Positions 55,177-64,000 of a stretch of 64,000 nt of DNA are shown here, in pieces (positions within the stretch are counted from its first letter, which is position 1; every line of letters starts with the position of its first letter). The position numbers were made by a program, and so were the translations under genes. This DNA comes from Candidatus Harpocratesius repetitus. Its GTDB lineage: Archaea > Asgardarchaeota > Lokiarchaeia > Sigyniarchaeales > Promethearchaeaceae. The stretch spans positions 2,853,450 to 2,917,449 of the forward strand of contig JAIZWK010000001.1 in assembly GCA_021498095.1 (NCBI GenBank), written 5' to 3'. The notes beneath the pieces are model-generated. The model saw nothing but the letters and a program-made list of their open reading frames with translations. It searched no databases and was not told the DNA's origin.

Positions 55177-56790
55177 ATGATAACTCGGAGAAAATGGGGC
55201 GCCTTTTTCAAAAAAAATTTCGAAGAAGCAAGTAATCCGATTGAATTGCAAGATACAGTAATTGAACAGCATGATCGCTTTAATTTTGAAGTCAAACTAG
55301 ACTATCCCCTTATTGATACAATCCCTCAGAATCGATACGAATTAGAAATATACTTTTTTATTCCAGCTGCTCTCCAGATTAATCCTACAACATACAGCAG
55401 TAAAGAATTTTTCTCCGATATGACAAATTACATTCGTTTTAAAACCCCTCAAATGGCACTTTCTGGCTTATTAAATCCAAAAAATCCGAAATCACCTTTT
55501 ACAATCATCCAAGAACGACTTTTTCTAATAAAGAATGGTGATATTTCTCATATTCATTTTGATCGAATAAATTATGAACTTAGAGTATTAGGTTGTATTG
55601 TTAAATCAACTTTAAGAGATCAATTAGATTTTTTCAAAACCAATCGAGAAAAAGTAATAATTAAACCTAATAAATTTGTTTCACAAGAAATTGATCCAAT
55701 TAATTCTAGCCAAATTGAGTTTTTTCAAGATATTCAAAATCTTCAAAAACGTCTGGAAGAATTAGAAATACAATTACAAATTGCTCAATTACCACAAGAA
55801 ATTCAAGAGACATTTATTTTTGTAGATAAATATATTAGTCGTCAAATTTCTGAGCATTGTGCTGTTGTTTATTCAAGAATAAAGGACGATATCAAATCAA
55901 AATTTGATGAAGAAATATTAAAAATGCTTGAACTTATATTAGATTTTGAGTCTGCAAAAAAATCTCCTTTAAATCCCATCTTTAAGCAGAATCCTAAAAA
56001 ATCTAATGAAAATATAACTTATTGGGATGGAATTCTTAAAAAATATATTCAAAATGTGCTTTATTTAGATGTTCAACCTTCTAGGGAAAAATCGAAGACA
56101 TTGGAACTCCTGTATTCATTAGCTGCGGGTGTAGCTATGTTTATTTCCATATTGTTAGGTTTTTTAGTTGTTGAAGATTTTTCAGGTAATACATATATGT
56201 ATTTCACTCTTTTAATCGTGGTATATATGCTTAAAGATCGATTTAAAGAATGGATTAGAAATGTATCAAATCATTTTGTACAGAAAAATTTTCCAGATCG
56301 AAAATTTACAATTTTTGATTCAGCACACAACAATAAAATTGGAATTAGTAAAGAATCAATGAGGTTTCTGTCATTTAATCAAATTCCCCAAGAAATCTTG
56401 AATATTCGAGAGCGCGGTACAAAAATTTCAATTGAACATGAAGGAAAACCAGAAGTTATTTTTAAATATATAAAATCTGTTAATTTAAGAACAGAAAAGA
56501 TAAAAGAATTTCATGAACGCCACCGTAATGTGAATGATATTATTAGATTTAATGTAAAACATTTTCTTCAATATGCAGATGATCCAATAAATACAGAATT
56601 AGTGTGGGATCCAGTTCATAAAGAATTTTACGAACTTACTTGTTCAAAAGTTTATCATTTGAATACAATTTTCAAATTACGCGCTATTACTTCTAAAAAA
56701 GTGCCTTCTCAAATATTTTATAAAAAAGTTCGCGTAGTTATCGATCAAAATGGAATTCGGCGAGTTACCGAACGTAAAGTGGTCGGATAA
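55177..56790 (+). CDS. Conserved-looking membrane protein of unknown function
   Basis: A 537-residue protein. The first 200 residues look like a beta-rich globular domain. A Glu/Gln coiled coil lies near 190-210, and two close hydrophobic segments near residues 312-350 (LLYSLAAGVAMFISILLGFL, MYFTLLIVVYML) form a hairpin. The C-terminal 180 residues are globular (KVYHLNTIFKLRAITSKKVP at the end). Both termini would face the cytoplasm if the hairpin spans the membrane. I do not recognise a family with confidence. Confidence 0.62.
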   Translation: MITRRKWGAFFKKNFEEASNPIELQDTVIEQHDRFNFEVKLDYPLIDTIPQNRYELEIYFFIPAALQINPTTYSSKEFFSDMTNYIRFKTPQMALSGLLNPKNPKSPFTIIQERLFLIKNGDISHIHFDRINYELRVLGCIVKSTLRDQLDFFKTNREKVIIKPNKFVSQEIDPINSSQIEFFQDIQNLQKRLEELEIQLQIAQLPQEIQETFIFVDKYISRQISEHCAVVYSRIKDDIKSKFDEEILKMLELILDFESAKKSPLNPIFKQNPKKSNENITYWDGILKKYIQNVLYLDVQPSREKSKTLELLYSLAAGVAMFISILLGFLVVEDFSGNTYMYFTLLIVVYMLKDRFKEWIRNVSNHFVQKNFPDRKFTIFDSAHNNKIGISKESMRFLSFNQIPQEILNIRERGTKISIEHEGKPEVIFKYIKSVNLRTEKIKEFHERHRNVNDIIRFNVKHFLQYADDPINTELVWDPVHKEFYELTCSKVYHLNTIFKLRAITSKKVPSQIFYKKVRVVIDQNGIRRVTERKVVG

Positions 56791-56995
56791 ATAATCTTTT
56801 TTATGGCGAATCCTTGTTCTTTTCATAGGAAATACTCTAGAAGTTTTTTGTAGAAATGAAAAATCTGACCCTGCAGAGTATCAGTTTTCGCTAATTATAA
56901 CATTACATTATGATTATGCGAAGAGATTGTATACAATGACGAAGATCTTGAGTTTTGATCCGCATTCTTCTAAGTATTTCCTTTTGGTGAGTTAC

Positions 56996-59302
56996 ATGTC
57001 TAGACGCATAAAGATGACAGAAGATATCCTTCAAATGATGCAAAATCCCGAAATAATTAGAAATGTTGGGTTAATAGGTCATATCGATCACGGAAAAACT
57101 ACTTTAAGTGATAGCCTTTTAGCTGAAGCAGGTTTATTATCAGAAGCCATTGCTGGAGAAGCACGGGTTCTTGATTATCTAGAAGAAGAACAACGACGTG
57201 GAATTACAATGAAATCTGCAAATATTTCTCTATATTATGAGCACTCATTAAAAGAATCTAAGCCATTTTTAATTAATTTAGTAGATACACCTGGACATCT
57301 TGATTTTTCTGGAAAGGTTACTCGCGCTCTTCGATTAGCTGATGGCGTAGTTGTAATCGTTGATAGTGTCGAAGAAGTAAGCTCCCAAACAGAAACTGTT
57401 GTAAGACAAGCCTTAGAAGAAGCAGTTCGGCCGATTCTTTTTATTAATAAAATTGATCGTCTTTTTAAAGAATTGAAACTTGATATGTCGGATATTAAGG
57501 CAAAATTCGGGCGTATAATACGCGATTTTAATAAACTTATTACTATGTATGGCAGTGAAAGAGCACAAAAAGAATGGATGGTTTCAGCAGAAAAAGGATC
57601 GGTTATTTTTGGTTCTGCACTCCACCGTTGGGGTTTTGTTATACCGCAATTAGTCCCATATAAACATAATTTAGAATATTTTGAATCAAAATATGAAGAT
57701 AATTCATATCATGAATTGAATAAAGAATACCCTGTGTGGGAATGTGTTTTAGCAGCCATCGTGAATTTTTTACCAAATCCTATTGAAGCTCAAGAATATC
57801 GAATTCCAACTATATGGAGTGGAGATACTAATTCTGAAATTGGAAAACAATTATTAAAATGTGATCCCAAAGGAACAACAATTGTGTTTTTAAGTAAGGT
57901 ACAAAAATTAAAAAATCGATTGATAGGAACAGGGCGTGTTTTTTCTGGTACTCTTCATCGTGGTCAAGCACTTTGGCTTGTAAATGGACAAAGAAAAAGC
58001 AATTTGAACCAATTAAGTATATTTATGGGATCTAGAATTGAAAGTGTTACAGAAATTCCTGCAGGAAATATTGTAGCGATTGGAGGGATTAAACAAATAC
58101 GAAGTGGTGAGACCTTGTTTGATAGCCAATCAAAAGAAAATGCGGCTCCATTTGAATCTGTGCACTATGTAAGTGAACCTGTTGTAACCGTTGCAATTGA
58201 ACCAGATATGTTAAAGAATCTCGAAAAACTTCAAGAAATATTAGAAGAAATTTCAATTGAAGATCCCAATATTTCAGTGGAAATTAGTGAAGATTCAGGT
58301 GAAGTTCTTCTTTCAGGTATGGGCCCTTTACATTTGGAAATTGTAGCTAATACCATCAAAGAGCGCGGCGTTGAAGTTTCAGTATCAAAACCATCAAGTG
58401 TGTTTCATGAATCTGTTGCAGGTGAAAGTTCTATTATTACTGTTTTCAGCCCCAATCAAGCAAATAATATATCATTACAGATCCATCGTCTGACAAAAGG
58501 GACAAGTCAATATATCCGAAAAGTCAAACGATCTATATTAGAATTTGATTATTTAAGGGAACAAGAGTTACCAAAATATACAGATTTTACTCCTAAAGAA
58601 GCTTTTGGGATTTGGAATATTGATAAATATCAAAATGTCCTAATTGTTCTACCCAAATCATACCAACCAACGAATAAATACAATGATTCTTCGAAAAAAA
58701 TAACTTCTTCAAAAAGGACTCCTCGTAAAACTAAATCTCAACGAAAAAGCAAACTTAAAAAAAGCGAAGAAGATATGGATCAATTTTCAGAAGAAGAGCG
58801 TAAACAGGTAATCAAAGCAGTAGAAGGTGTATGTGCCCATGGAAAACTTGCTTATGAACCTATTTCTGAATTAAAAATTACCATCCATGAATTATTCTTA
58901 TCTTCAGACCCAGAAAAAGCCAATTATTTTGAGATTTCCACAATGATTCAAGATGCTTTACAGCAAGCCATAGATCAAGCCCATCCTGTATTATTAGAAC
59001 CAATTTATACTATGTTAATAACCACTCCTGAAGAATATATTGGAACGGTAAGCTCATTAATTTCACAAAACCATGGAAAAATTTTAGAAATCTCACAAGA
59101 TGTCTATCGGGCTCACATTACAGCGAAAATGTCTGTAAGACAATCGATTGAATTTGCCCAAGAAATTCGGGGTGCCACTTCCGGTCGTGTTTTTTGGCAG
59201 AACTTATTTGATCAATTTGCACCTATCCCAGATAATCAACTAGATGATATTATAAAATTAATTAAATTTAGAAAAGGATTAATCTTTTCAGATAATTTTT
59301 AA
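56996..59302 (+). CDS. Elongation factor 2 paralogue lacking the diphthamide loop
   Basis: A 768-residue EF-2-type GTPase. ATG 56996 is chosen because MSRRIKMTEDILQMMQNPE matches the usual archaeal N-terminus; the frame opens earlier at ATG 56927. GTPase motifs are GHIDHGKT (28-35), VDTPGH (96-101) and NKID (151-154). Domain II-III sequence is ordinary. In domain IV the diphthamide loop, normally with the pattern H-x-D-x2-H-R-G-x2-Q, is replaced by IHELFLSSDPEKANYFEIS, so the modifiable His is absent. A basic insert near residues 585-610 (KKITSSKRTPRKTKSQRKSK) replaces part of the domain III-IV junction. Such aEF-2 paralogues are known in Asgard archaea; the canonical EF-2 should be elsewhere. 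Confidence 0.85.
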   Translation: MSRRIKMTEDILQMMQNPEIIRNVGLIGHIDHGKTTLSDSLLAEAGLLSEAIAGEARVLDYLEEEQRRGITMKSANISLYYEHSLKESKPFLINLVDTPGHLDFSGKVTRALRLADGVVVIVDSVEEVSSQTETVVRQALEEAVRPILFINKIDRLFKELKLDMSDIKAKFGRIIRDFNKLITMYGSERAQKEWMVSAEKGSVIFGSALHRWGFVIPQLVPYKHNLEYFESKYEDNSYHELNKEYPVWECVLAAIVNFLPNPIEAQEYRIPTIWSGDTNSEIGKQLLKCDPKGTTIVFLSKVQKLKNRLIGTGRVFSGTLHRGQALWLVNGQRKSNLNQLSIFMGSRIESVTEIPAGNIVAIGGIKQIRSGETLFDSQSKENAAPFESVHYVSEPVVTVAIEPDMLKNLEKLQEILEEISIEDPNISVEISEDSGEVLLSGMGPLHLEIVANTIKERGVEVSVSKPSSVFHESVAGESSIITVFSPNQANNISLQIHRLTKGTSQYIRKVKRSILEFDYLREQELPKYTDFTPKEAFGIWNIDKYQNVLIVLPKSYQPTNKYNDSSKKITSSKRTPRKTKSQRKSKLKKSEEDMDQFSEEERKQVIKAVEGVCAHGKLAYEPISELKITIHELFLSSDPEKANYFEISTMIQDALQQAIDQAHPVLLEPIYTMLITTPEEYIGTVSSLISQNHGKILEISQDVYRAHITAKMSVRQSIEFAQEIRGATSGRVFWQNLFDQFAPIPDNQLDDIIKLIKFRKGLIFSDNF

Positions 59303-59361
59303 TTTTTAATTGGCAATGATCCGACCTTAATAGATTTTGTACTAAATCCTCCCTTTTTTTG

Positions 59362-59940
59362 TTATACTTTCAATAATGATTCAGATATAATAAAGGGGCA
59401 TTTTAATATCTTCTGAAGCCGTAATTGGATATTCTATAGACCCCTAAACCCATATTGGTTTCGAGCAACAAGATTTATTTTTCGATTGACTTCTTCATGA
59501 TTGGATCGAAGTCCTACATCTCCCTCCAAATGGGGGTATTCTGCCCAAATTTTACGATAAGCAAAAATTTGGTGTTCTTTCTCGATAAAGGTATTGATTA
59601 CACTTCTCAATTCATTATGTGACTCTGGAGAAACAATTTTTTGCATGAATTATAACGATTTTTGAGCGTTAGGTGTAGCTCGAAATTGATAATGAAACTT
59701 TCTGACAACTTTACTAATTTCTCTCATCTAAGGAAATTGATTAAGGAAATTCCGGAGAGATTTAATCTCTTTTTCTGACATATTCAAAGGATTTTGTAAT
59801 ACTGCATATTTAGCTTTCACAAAATCCTTTTTTTGAGATTCGTATGTTTCTCTTGTTTCCCGAATCATTTTTCGCCAGACTTTAAAAATGTGAGAAAGAA
59901 TTATGTGAATATTTTTATCGGTGATACCGCAATTAGGCAC
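59362..59940 (-). pseudogene. Decayed ISL3-like transposase remnant
   Basis: A single minus-strand frame from 59940 to 59362 contains several in-frame stops (near 59730, 59650 and 59436). Its pieces resemble the C-terminal half of ISL3-family transposases: FVKAKYAVLQNPLNMSEKEIKSLRNFL, then LRSVINTFIEKEHQIFAYRKIW, then VNRKINLVARNQYGFRGL followed by NIQLRLQKIL. The N-terminal half and DDE acids are missing. No inverted repeats were found. It marks the boundary between core-looking genes and the accessory end of the window. Confidence 0.62.
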
Positions 59941-60076
59941 TTTTTGCTAAAATTTCAGGAAATTCTGCTACAGAAAATATCAAAACATCTTAAAAATGAA
60001 ATTTGCCTAAAACCTCATAATATGTGAAAAAAATTTGAAAAATGAAAATTGATCAAAAAACTTTGGTTCTATAAAT

Positions 60077-61027
60077 TTACATTATCAATTCATAGCCGCT
60101 TCTCAATTTAAATCTGGGTCTGAACTTTTTTGCCCACCTTGTAAATCGCTCCCTTAATTCTTTATCCTTTATCTGTTCAGCAGCAATTAAAGCATAGTCC
60201 ATAAATTTAATCCGCTCAGCGGTCCAAACTGTTTCAAACCCGTATTCTTCAAAAAATAGTTTCTCCCACTCCTTATAACGCTCGATATTCTCCTGCTTTC
60301 GGGGATGGATGAACGAATCAAAAATGAGCATAAAATTTTCGCTGTTATCAAACTGGGTGCAGTCCCAGAACTCAATCGGTAGAAAGGAAATATGAGGGAT
60401 GTGAGGAAGATTTGAAATGTTAATCCACAGCCTTGGGTTATGGGTAAATTCAATCGGAATCTCTTTTACTTCTCGTAGACTCCATAACTCCAATTTTTTG
60501 AGAGAAAGGCAGAATGCCCAATTGATGGGAACCTGCTTCATGCGGTGCTTTCCATCGTTTTTCGGCGGCAGCGTTATTTTTTCACCATTGAACATATTTT
60601 CATAGCGCTCGTTATAAAAGTCTTCACCAATTGAAATTTCCCGCAGTCGATAGCAGTGGGCAAAATCTATGCTGTAGTCGTCTAAAACAGAAGTTGAGGT
60701 TCTGAATTTCCTTAAATATTGGTATTGGTCGCATTTAAGGGGGATTTTAATATTCGAAAATCTAGAAATGCGAATATATTCTATTTTTGGCGGCCATTTA
60801 ACCACCCGCAGCTGATTTTCTCCAGATATTACAATTTCTCTGCAGTTGGCAAAAGCCGAAAAATCCGCTTCATTATTGGGAAAATTACAATAACCAACAT
60901 GAAGTTTATACACTTTATCAACATCTTTCCAATTTTTAACATCAAAATCCTGCCTTACCAATATCAATTCTAATTTATCGTTATAAATTTGACTGTATCT
61001 CACATATTTTGGTTTTTTATACTGCAT
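60077..61027 (-). CDS. Leucine-rich-repeat-like protein, unknown function
   Basis: A 316-residue protein. Between residues 40 and 220 it shows irregular beta-strand/loop repeats with Cys, Leu and Ile at set positions (FANCREIVISGENQLRVV, FAHCYRLREISIGED, WAFCLSLKKLELWSL), resembling divergent LRR units in which each repeat ends before an I-x-I strand. The C-terminal 90 residues are helical and basic (RFTRWAKKFRPRFKLR). It follows the giant unknown gene on the same strand with a gap of about 100 bp, so they may be one operon in an accessory island. Confidence 0.5.
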   Translation of the reverse strand: MQYKKPKYVRYSQIYNDKLELILVRQDFDVKNWKDVDKVYKLHVGYCNFPNNEADFSAFANCREIVISGENQLRVVKWPPKIEYIRISRFSNIKIPLKCDQYQYLRKFRTSTSVLDDYSIDFAHCYRLREISIGEDFYNERYENMFNGEKITLPPKNDGKHRMKQVPINWAFCLSLKKLELWSLREVKEIPIEFTHNPRLWINISNLPHIPHISFLPIEFWDCTQFDNSENFMLIFDSFIHPRKQENIERYKEWEKLFFEEYGFETVWTAERIKFMDYALIAAEQIKDKELRERFTRWAKKFRPRFKLRSGYELIM

Positions 61028-61130
61028 TATCTCTCATCCACTTTTTTTTCATTTAGTTTTATTTTTTTACCTAACAAATATTAAAAAAACAATATTAAAA
61101 AATTAACCCCCTCTTCGGCGAACTTATTTT

Positions 61131-64000
61131 TTATCCGATAAATCCCTCAATTGCATCTAAATATGCATCAAAACTATTCATGGCACTTTCATCGGCATAT
61201 TCTTCGTAGTATAAGCGCATTTCATTTTTGTATTTCAAATAATATGCAAAACATTGCTGCAGCATCAACAACTGTGAGTTTGAATTGAAGATACTCACGG
61301 GGTTTTCAATCTGAGAATACCACCGGTCGAGCCGGGAGTCAAATTGAATGTTGCCGTTCTCATCTAAAGTGGGAACGAAATATTCGATTGATTCTTCTTC
61401 ATTTATTTTAATTGTTATGGTTTCACCTTTAACGCCGAATGCCTTGATGATGCCTTCTATTCGGTTCCATGTGGCTATATATGCATTTCTAGTACCACTT
61501 TTTGCTTTCATCAATAACTTGATATCGTTGTAAAATCTTTTCTTTTTTAAATTTAAATCTTTCAAATCATGCTCGGATGAATGCAGTGTATACTGCTCAT
61601 AAACCCACTTTGCCAGCACAGCCACTACATCTCGGATGCTAGAGCCTTGAAATTCGGCAAGATTGCGGAGGTTGAAAAAGGCTCGCCCGTCTTCAAGTTC
61701 AATCAGCACCATTTTAGTGACATCTCCACCAATTTTTTCTCCCATCATTTCAGTAAATTTATCCATACCTCTTTGATTTTCAAATATATTTATCATGGAT
61801 AAGCCGTTTTGGAAGGCAGTCCAAACCTTGCGTGCTTTTTCTGTATAATATTCGATATTAGTATCTTCTACTCCGTGCATTCCCACGCCGTAAATTCCGG
61901 GATACCGCCAATTCACCGCACCGCCAGCCGTTCCAAGTAAATTCAGCATATTCTCAAATACCAGAAAATCCATAACGAAGCGCTCAATTCCATTATTAAT
62001 CTTTGAATCTTTGGTTTTATAATATTCTTCATTCACTGGGTCCCACATGTCCATGGAAAACTGCGGAATTATCATGGAATAGGGCGAAGGAGTGGTAGGG
62101 ACAATATCTTTAATGGCATCTGAAATCGGAGTGCTGAGTTGGAAAAATTTGATTGTATGATCTTCATCATTTTGAATTTGACCGACCATACTTCCGAAAA
62201 TCAGCACTTCTCTGCCGGAACCTATTAATTCGCTTTTAGCTTTTCCGAATTGTATGAAATTTGCAATGAATGCGTTTTTTTTGGCACCTATTATTATAAT
62301 TGGGTCGGGTAGAGCGCTGGGGGGCACATAATAGTGATGATCATCGACTACTTTTTCATTTAAATATTTCTCAATGTATTCATCATTTTTTTCACCTTTT
62401 CTTATATTATTTTCAATAAGATAGTCAAGAGTAGAGCGGAGTGAGTCGATATTGTGAAAAAGGGATGCCAAAGATAGCCAAGCTACCTGCAGAAGTTCCC
62501 ATTCGTGAATTTGAGTGGCAGAATTTAAATTGTTGACCCTTATTAATCTTTTTTTTTTAATATATTGTAAATATTCGCTGTATCCTAATCTTTTCTGCAA
62601 AAATTGGGTCAAATAATCAGCAGCACCTCCAGGATTGACAGAAATCTTTTGTTTTGAATATCCTCCTGCATCTTGGGAAATATCAATAATTTTTTTTATG
62701 ATATATTCAATTTGATTAATTATTTCTTTATTCCAAATTAATCTATCAGTTTTTATATTTTTGCTTGCAATTCGCCAATATTTATGATTTTTATCGTTAT
62801 CGAACAATTCTTTAAGTAGAACATCTAAATAACCGATTGTTGTTCCAGAATCATCGTGAATTATTATACCTTCCAAAGATTCATCAAAGAAATGCTCTTT
62901 TAAAGTATCTCCAAGTTTTGGAAAATCTTTATCCAAAGCGTTAAAATCAAAAAATAAGTCTCTAAGCTGCTCTGCTATATCAGGAACATTTTTATAAATA
63001 TTTTTTAATTTGCCTCTGATTTTTTGTAAACCGTTATTATAATTCCATCCTTTCGCATTTCTTTTATTTTTATAATATTGCCTTATACCAGCTATATGGT
63101 TTTTTGCAATTTTTTGAAAAGCAAATGAAAGTAGTCTAATTTCAAATAACCCTTTACGCCAATTAATATAAGTATATAAAGGAGTATCTTCACCTTCTAT
63201 GGTTTTTGCACTTTCCACCTTATTATTGATTAAAATTTTTACAGTTTGAGTATTTGGATATGAGAAAATTTGATAATACTGCTCTCCAATTTTAATGGGT
63301 AGAAACATCATCTGAATTTTAGGGTTTTTAACTAATCCGAGGGGTATTTTTGAATCTTTCACCCCATTTACATTTTCAAATCCGAGCTCCTTAAGAATCT
63401 GCTCCAAACTCATATCAATGTCTTTGCCAACTTTAATTTCTATGAGAGTATCATCGTTCATCCCTGCTTTTTTATAGTTAAATCCTTTTTCGTGTCCGAT
63501 TAAATTAATATACCTGTAATTAAAGTTGGTGAAAAGTTGAATGCTATCTTTCCAGTATTCTGCATTCGGATTGAGAGATTCATCTCCGATAATATTTTCC
63601 TGCATTGTCTGATAATCGGGAAGATTTGTACTAAGGATTTTCTTAACTATCGAATTAGAAACTGGATCAACCACAGAGATTTTTCTCGCATCGGTGAGCC
63701 AATTAGTGACGATTATCTGTTCGGTGGATTTGAGGGTGGAAAATTCATTGGTTTCTTTATCGTATTGGTAAACGAAACCGTCTTCTTTGGCTTTGAACGT
63801 TTCGCCGTCATCGGTTATTTTCTCAATGAAGATTTCTTTTCCTTCGAGGACGTTCCATAGATCATGCAGTTCGGTGTTTTTCAAAAATTCATCAACGGAA
63901 AGATCTTTGAACATGAATAATGCAGCAGTGACATCTAATCTTCTTCCTTTAACCATTGAATACGGGTTTGCGATTTTTTTAATCACGATTTCGGGCGATT
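61131..64000 (-). CDS. Very large protein of unknown function, 5' end outside window
   Basis: An open minus-strand frame continues through the window edge. A GTG at 63986 is one possible start, but the frame stays open upstream of it (reading SPEIV), so the N-terminus is probably outside. At least 955 residues are encoded. No signal peptide, membrane segment or P-loop is visible. The sequence is a mixture of globular alpha/beta stretches, Tyr/Trp/Asn-rich, with short motifs such as GTAGGAVNWRYPGIYGVGMHG. I do not recognise it. Parts are less A+T-rich than the neighbouring chromosome, compatible with an acquired element. A structural or viral-type protein is one possibility, unproved. Confidence 0.55.
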   Translation of the reverse strand, partial: SPEIVIKKIANPYSMVKGRRLDVTAALFMFKDLSVDEFLKNTELHDLWNVLEGKEIFIEKITDDGETFKAKEDGFVYQYDKETNEFSTLKSTEQIIVTNWLTDARKISVVDPVSNSIVKKILSTNLPDYQTMQENIIGDESLNPNAEYWKDSIQLFTNFNYRYINLIGHEKGFNYKKAGMNDDTLIEIKVGKDIDMSLEQILKELGFENVNGVKDSKIPLGLVKNPKIQMMFLPIKIGEQYYQIFSYPNTQTVKILINNKVESAKTIEGEDTPLYTYINWRKGLFEIRLLSFAFQKIAKNHIAGIRQYYKNKRNAKGWNYNNGLQKIRGKLKNIYKNVPDIAEQLRDLFFDFNALDKDFPKLGDTLKEHFFDESLEGIIIHDDSGTTIGYLDVLLKELFDNDKNHKYWRIASKNIKTDRLIWNKEIINQIEYIIKKIIDISQDAGGYSKQKISVNPGGAADYLTQFLQKRLGYSEYLQYIKKKRLIRVNNLNSATQIHEWELLQVAWLSLASLFHNIDSLRSTLDYLIENNIRKGEKNDEYIEKYLNEKVVDDHHYYVPPSALPDPIIIIGAKKNAFIANFIQFGKAKSELIGSGREVLIFGSMVGQIQNDEDHTIKFFQLSTPISDAIKDIVPTTPSPYSMIIPQFSMDMWDPVNEEYYKTKDSKINNGIERFVMDFLVFENMLNLLGTAGGAVNWRYPGIYGVGMHGVEDTNIEYYTEKARKVWTAFQNGLSMINIFENQRGMDKFTEMMGEKIGGDVTKMVLIELEDGRAFFNLRNLAEFQGSSIRDVVAVLAKWVYEQYTLHSSEHDLKDLNLKKKRFYNDIKLLMKAKSGTRNAYIATWNRIEGIIKAFGVKGETITIKINEEESIEYFVPTLDENGNIQFDSRLDRWYSQIENPVSIFNSNSQLLMLQQCFAYYLKYKNEMRLYYEEYADESAMNSFDAYLDAIEGFIG

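Overview
The window is about 64 kb of A+T-rich DNA (roughly 30% G+C by eye) from an archaeon, most probably an Asgard archaeon (Promethearchaeota) of a Loki-like type. The support is the combination of three distinct Ras/Arf/Rag-type small GTPases, several roadblock/longin-type small proteins, a eukaryote-like protein kinase, a gingipain-like surface peptidase, a second elongation factor 2 that lacks the diphthamide loop, a Ski2-like helicase, a split B12-dependent acyl-CoA mutase, and archaeal TATA-type promoters (TTTAAATA-like) shortly before many start codons. No rRNA, tRNA or CRISPR array was recognised.

Layout. 1-6.9 kb: partial C25 peptidase, isoprenylcysteine-methyltransferase-like membrane protein, dodecin, patatin, a decayed stretch with a broken alpha/beta hydrolase, and a 4Fe-4S protein. 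7-13.7 kb: a longin-like protein next to a Ras-like GTPase, an MFS transporter, an AhpD-like protein, a small winged-helix protein, a geranylgeranyl-reductase-type flavoprotein carrying a 13-unit 9-bp repeat, and a PIN toxin/antitoxin pair. 13.9-18.2 kb: a GPH-type transporter coupled to a secreted anchored protein, an M29 aminopeptidase and a small beta-rich protein. 18.5-23.4 kb: a cobalamin-dependent module of ATP:corrinoid adenosyltransferase, mutase large and small subunits, MeaB-type GTPase and a Cys-rich protein. The mutase has Phe and Gln where methylmalonyl-CoA mutase has Tyr89 and Arg207, which points to isobutyryl/butyryl-CoA. 23.4-29.9 kb: a kleisin(ScpA)-like gene followed by an 802-residue helical protein, two roadblock proteins, a Cys-rich protein and a PARP-like ADP-ribosyltransferase. 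30-40.8 kb: a 1343-residue surface protein, a Ski2-like helicase, a coiled-coil/zinc-ribbon protein, and a three-gene membrane group with two hexapeptide-repeat proteins. 40.9-51 kb: a 2-hydroxyacid dehydrogenase, D-serine dehydratase, a HEAT protein with ThpR, a Rag-like GTPase, an insertion sequence with intact ends, pyrF, a TPR protein, and an Arf-like GTPase immediately upstream of a longin-like/winged-helix protein. 51-59.3 kb: a YkgJ-like Cys-rich protein, a degenerate nuclease-fold protein, a protein kinase, two membrane proteins and the EF-2 paralogue. 59.3-64 kb: an accessory end with a decayed ISL3-like transposase, an LRR-like protein and a very long unknown gene running off the window.

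Themes. GTPases recur beside, or fused to, roadblock/longin-type domains: the longin-like/Ras-like pair, the Rag-like GTPase with a C-terminal roadblock-like domain, and the Arf-like GTPase with a longin-like winged-helix partner. This suggests a signalling or membrane-trafficking style regulatory layer. The B12 module is a coherent metabolic unit: cofactor supply, catalysis and cofactor loading. Several reading frames are broken by in-frame stops (alpha/beta hydrolase, both transposases), which I read as decay rather than recoding. All functional calls come from motif reading; no database search was possible.
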